DNA of 6,301 nt from Burkholderiales bacterium (GTDB lineage: Bacteria; Pseudomonadota; Gammaproteobacteria; Burkholderiales; Burkholderiaceae_C). This document shows, piece after piece, positions 5,646 through 6,301 of this stretch (its first letter is position 1; each line of letters starts with the position of its first letter). The notes beneath the pieces were generated by a model. It ran no database searches. It was not told where the DNA came from and worked only from the letters and a program-made list of their open reading frames with translations. Position numbers and translations under genes: made by a program. The stretch covers positions 1 through 6,301 of the forward strand of contig SXSX01000176.1 in assembly GCA_005793295.1 (NCBI GenBank), in the 5' to 3' direction.

Positions 5646-6301
5646 TTAGGGCTTAGGTCGGGCTTTGCGCAAGGAGCCGAGTTTGTTTTTCTCAGAACCT
5701 GTCACACGCGGCGGCAATCCGGTGTGCTGGGTCAAAAGTCGGCCTGCGACTGGGGTACTGTTTTTTCGCCGAGCGCTTTGGTAAGCGCCGTCATTCAAAG
5801 GCTGAAAGGTCGGGATCAGATGGTGTTTTCCGTTGCCAATCAGATCCGCGCGGCCCATGCTTTTCAGCGCCTCGCGCAACAGCGGCCAGTTGTTGGCATC
5901 GTGGTAGCGTAAAAACGCCTTGTGCAACTTTCGCCGCTTCTCGCCGCGCACGATATCGACCGACTCGTCTGCGCTTTCAATACTGCGGTGAATTTTTCTC
6001 AGCGGATTGCGCCCGGAGTGGTACATGGCCGTCGCTGTGGCCATGGGGCTGGGGTAAAAGGTTTGAACTTGGTCGGCCCGAAAACTATTTTTCTTTAACC
6101 AAACGGCCAAGTGCATCATGTCTTCGTCGGTGGTTCCAGGGTGCGCAGCAATAAAGTAAGGAATTAAAAACTGCTTTTTACCGGCCTCTAAAGAGTATTT
6201 GTCAAACAAGGTCTTGAACTTTTCATACGAGCCAATCCCAGGCTTCATCATTTTGGTCAACGGGCCTTGTTCGGTATGCTCAGGCGCGATCTTCAAATAA
6301 C
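5646..6301 (-). CDS. ygiQ: YgiQ-family radical SAM protein, C-terminal part (5' end outside window)
   Basis: The open frame runs off the right edge; about 218 residues of a protein usually near 740 residues are present. Family hallmarks are YLKIAPEHTE at the window edge, MMKPGIGSYEKF, GKKQFLIPYFIAAHPGTTDED, FYPSPMATATAMYHSGRNPL, FLRYHDANNWPLLREAL with GRADLIG, and LLTQHTGLPPR near the end. The radical SAM cysteine cluster (CxxxCxxC) and the N-terminal domain would lie beyond 6301. The reaction of YgiQ proteins is not established. An apparent start at 6296 is an internal Leu (TTG) codon and not a real start, since the family sequence continues through the preceding Tyr. The tail after TGLPPR is Lys/Arg/Pro-rich. 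No disruption is seen in the visible part. Confidence 0.93.
   Translation of the reverse strand, partial: YLKIAPEHTEQGPLTKMMKPGIGSYEKFKTLFDKYSLEAGKKQFLIPYFIAAHPGTTDEDMMHLAVWLKKNSFRADQVQTFYPSPMATATAMYHSGRNPLRKIHRSIESADESVDIVRGEKRRKLHKAFLRYHDANNWPLLREALKSMGRADLIGNGKHHLIPTFQPLNDGAYQSARRKNSTPVAGRLLTQHTGLPPRVTGSEKNKLGSLRKARPKP

Overview
The window looks like chromosomal DNA of a betaproteobacterium, most likely in Burkholderiales (Comamonadaceae-like). This rests on moderate-to-high GC by eye, the protein sequence style, the stand-alone CaiB/BaiF racemase-type protein, and a YgiQ protein with a typical proteobacterial C-terminus. It is an inference, because no marker gene or database match was available. 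No RNA genes, insertion sequences, CRISPR arrays, phage genes or long repeats were seen.

Region 1 (1-101) is non-coding. It holds a hairpin that may end an upstream gene, a full match to the FNR/ANR-type box TTGAY-N4-RTCAA, and a good -10-like hexamer. Region 2 (102-2959) is a tight + strand cluster of four genes. First is a minimal J-domain protein, then three proteins I cannot assign: 181 aa, about 256 aa and 407 aa. The middle two end in strongly acidic, probably disordered tails. Gaps are 37, -1 and 5 nt, and the starts mostly lack a good Shine-Dalgarno, so translational coupling is likely. The simplest reading is a J-protein that directs an Hsp70 (DnaK) to partners encoded beside it, possibly under oxygen-responsive control. 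This is the least understood and most interesting part of the window.

Region 3 (2987-4587, - strand) is a two-gene unit. A DEDDh 3'-5' exonuclease with an extra C-terminal domain is followed, with a TGATG stop/start overlap, by a YiiM-like MOSC-domain protein. Both genes needed start-codon decisions: TTG for the exonuclease and an internal ATG for the MOSC gene. Region 4 (4694-5608, + strand) is a compact CaiB/BaiF family III protein with an alpha-methylacyl-CoA racemase-like His/Asp/Glu set; it diverges from the exonuclease across 106 nt. Region 5 (5646-6301, - strand) is the C-terminal part of a YgiQ-family radical SAM protein that runs off the right edge.

Regions 1, 3, 4 and 5 hold recognisable families in an ordinary housekeeping or accessory arrangement. 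The novelty candidate is the J-domain operon and its control region.
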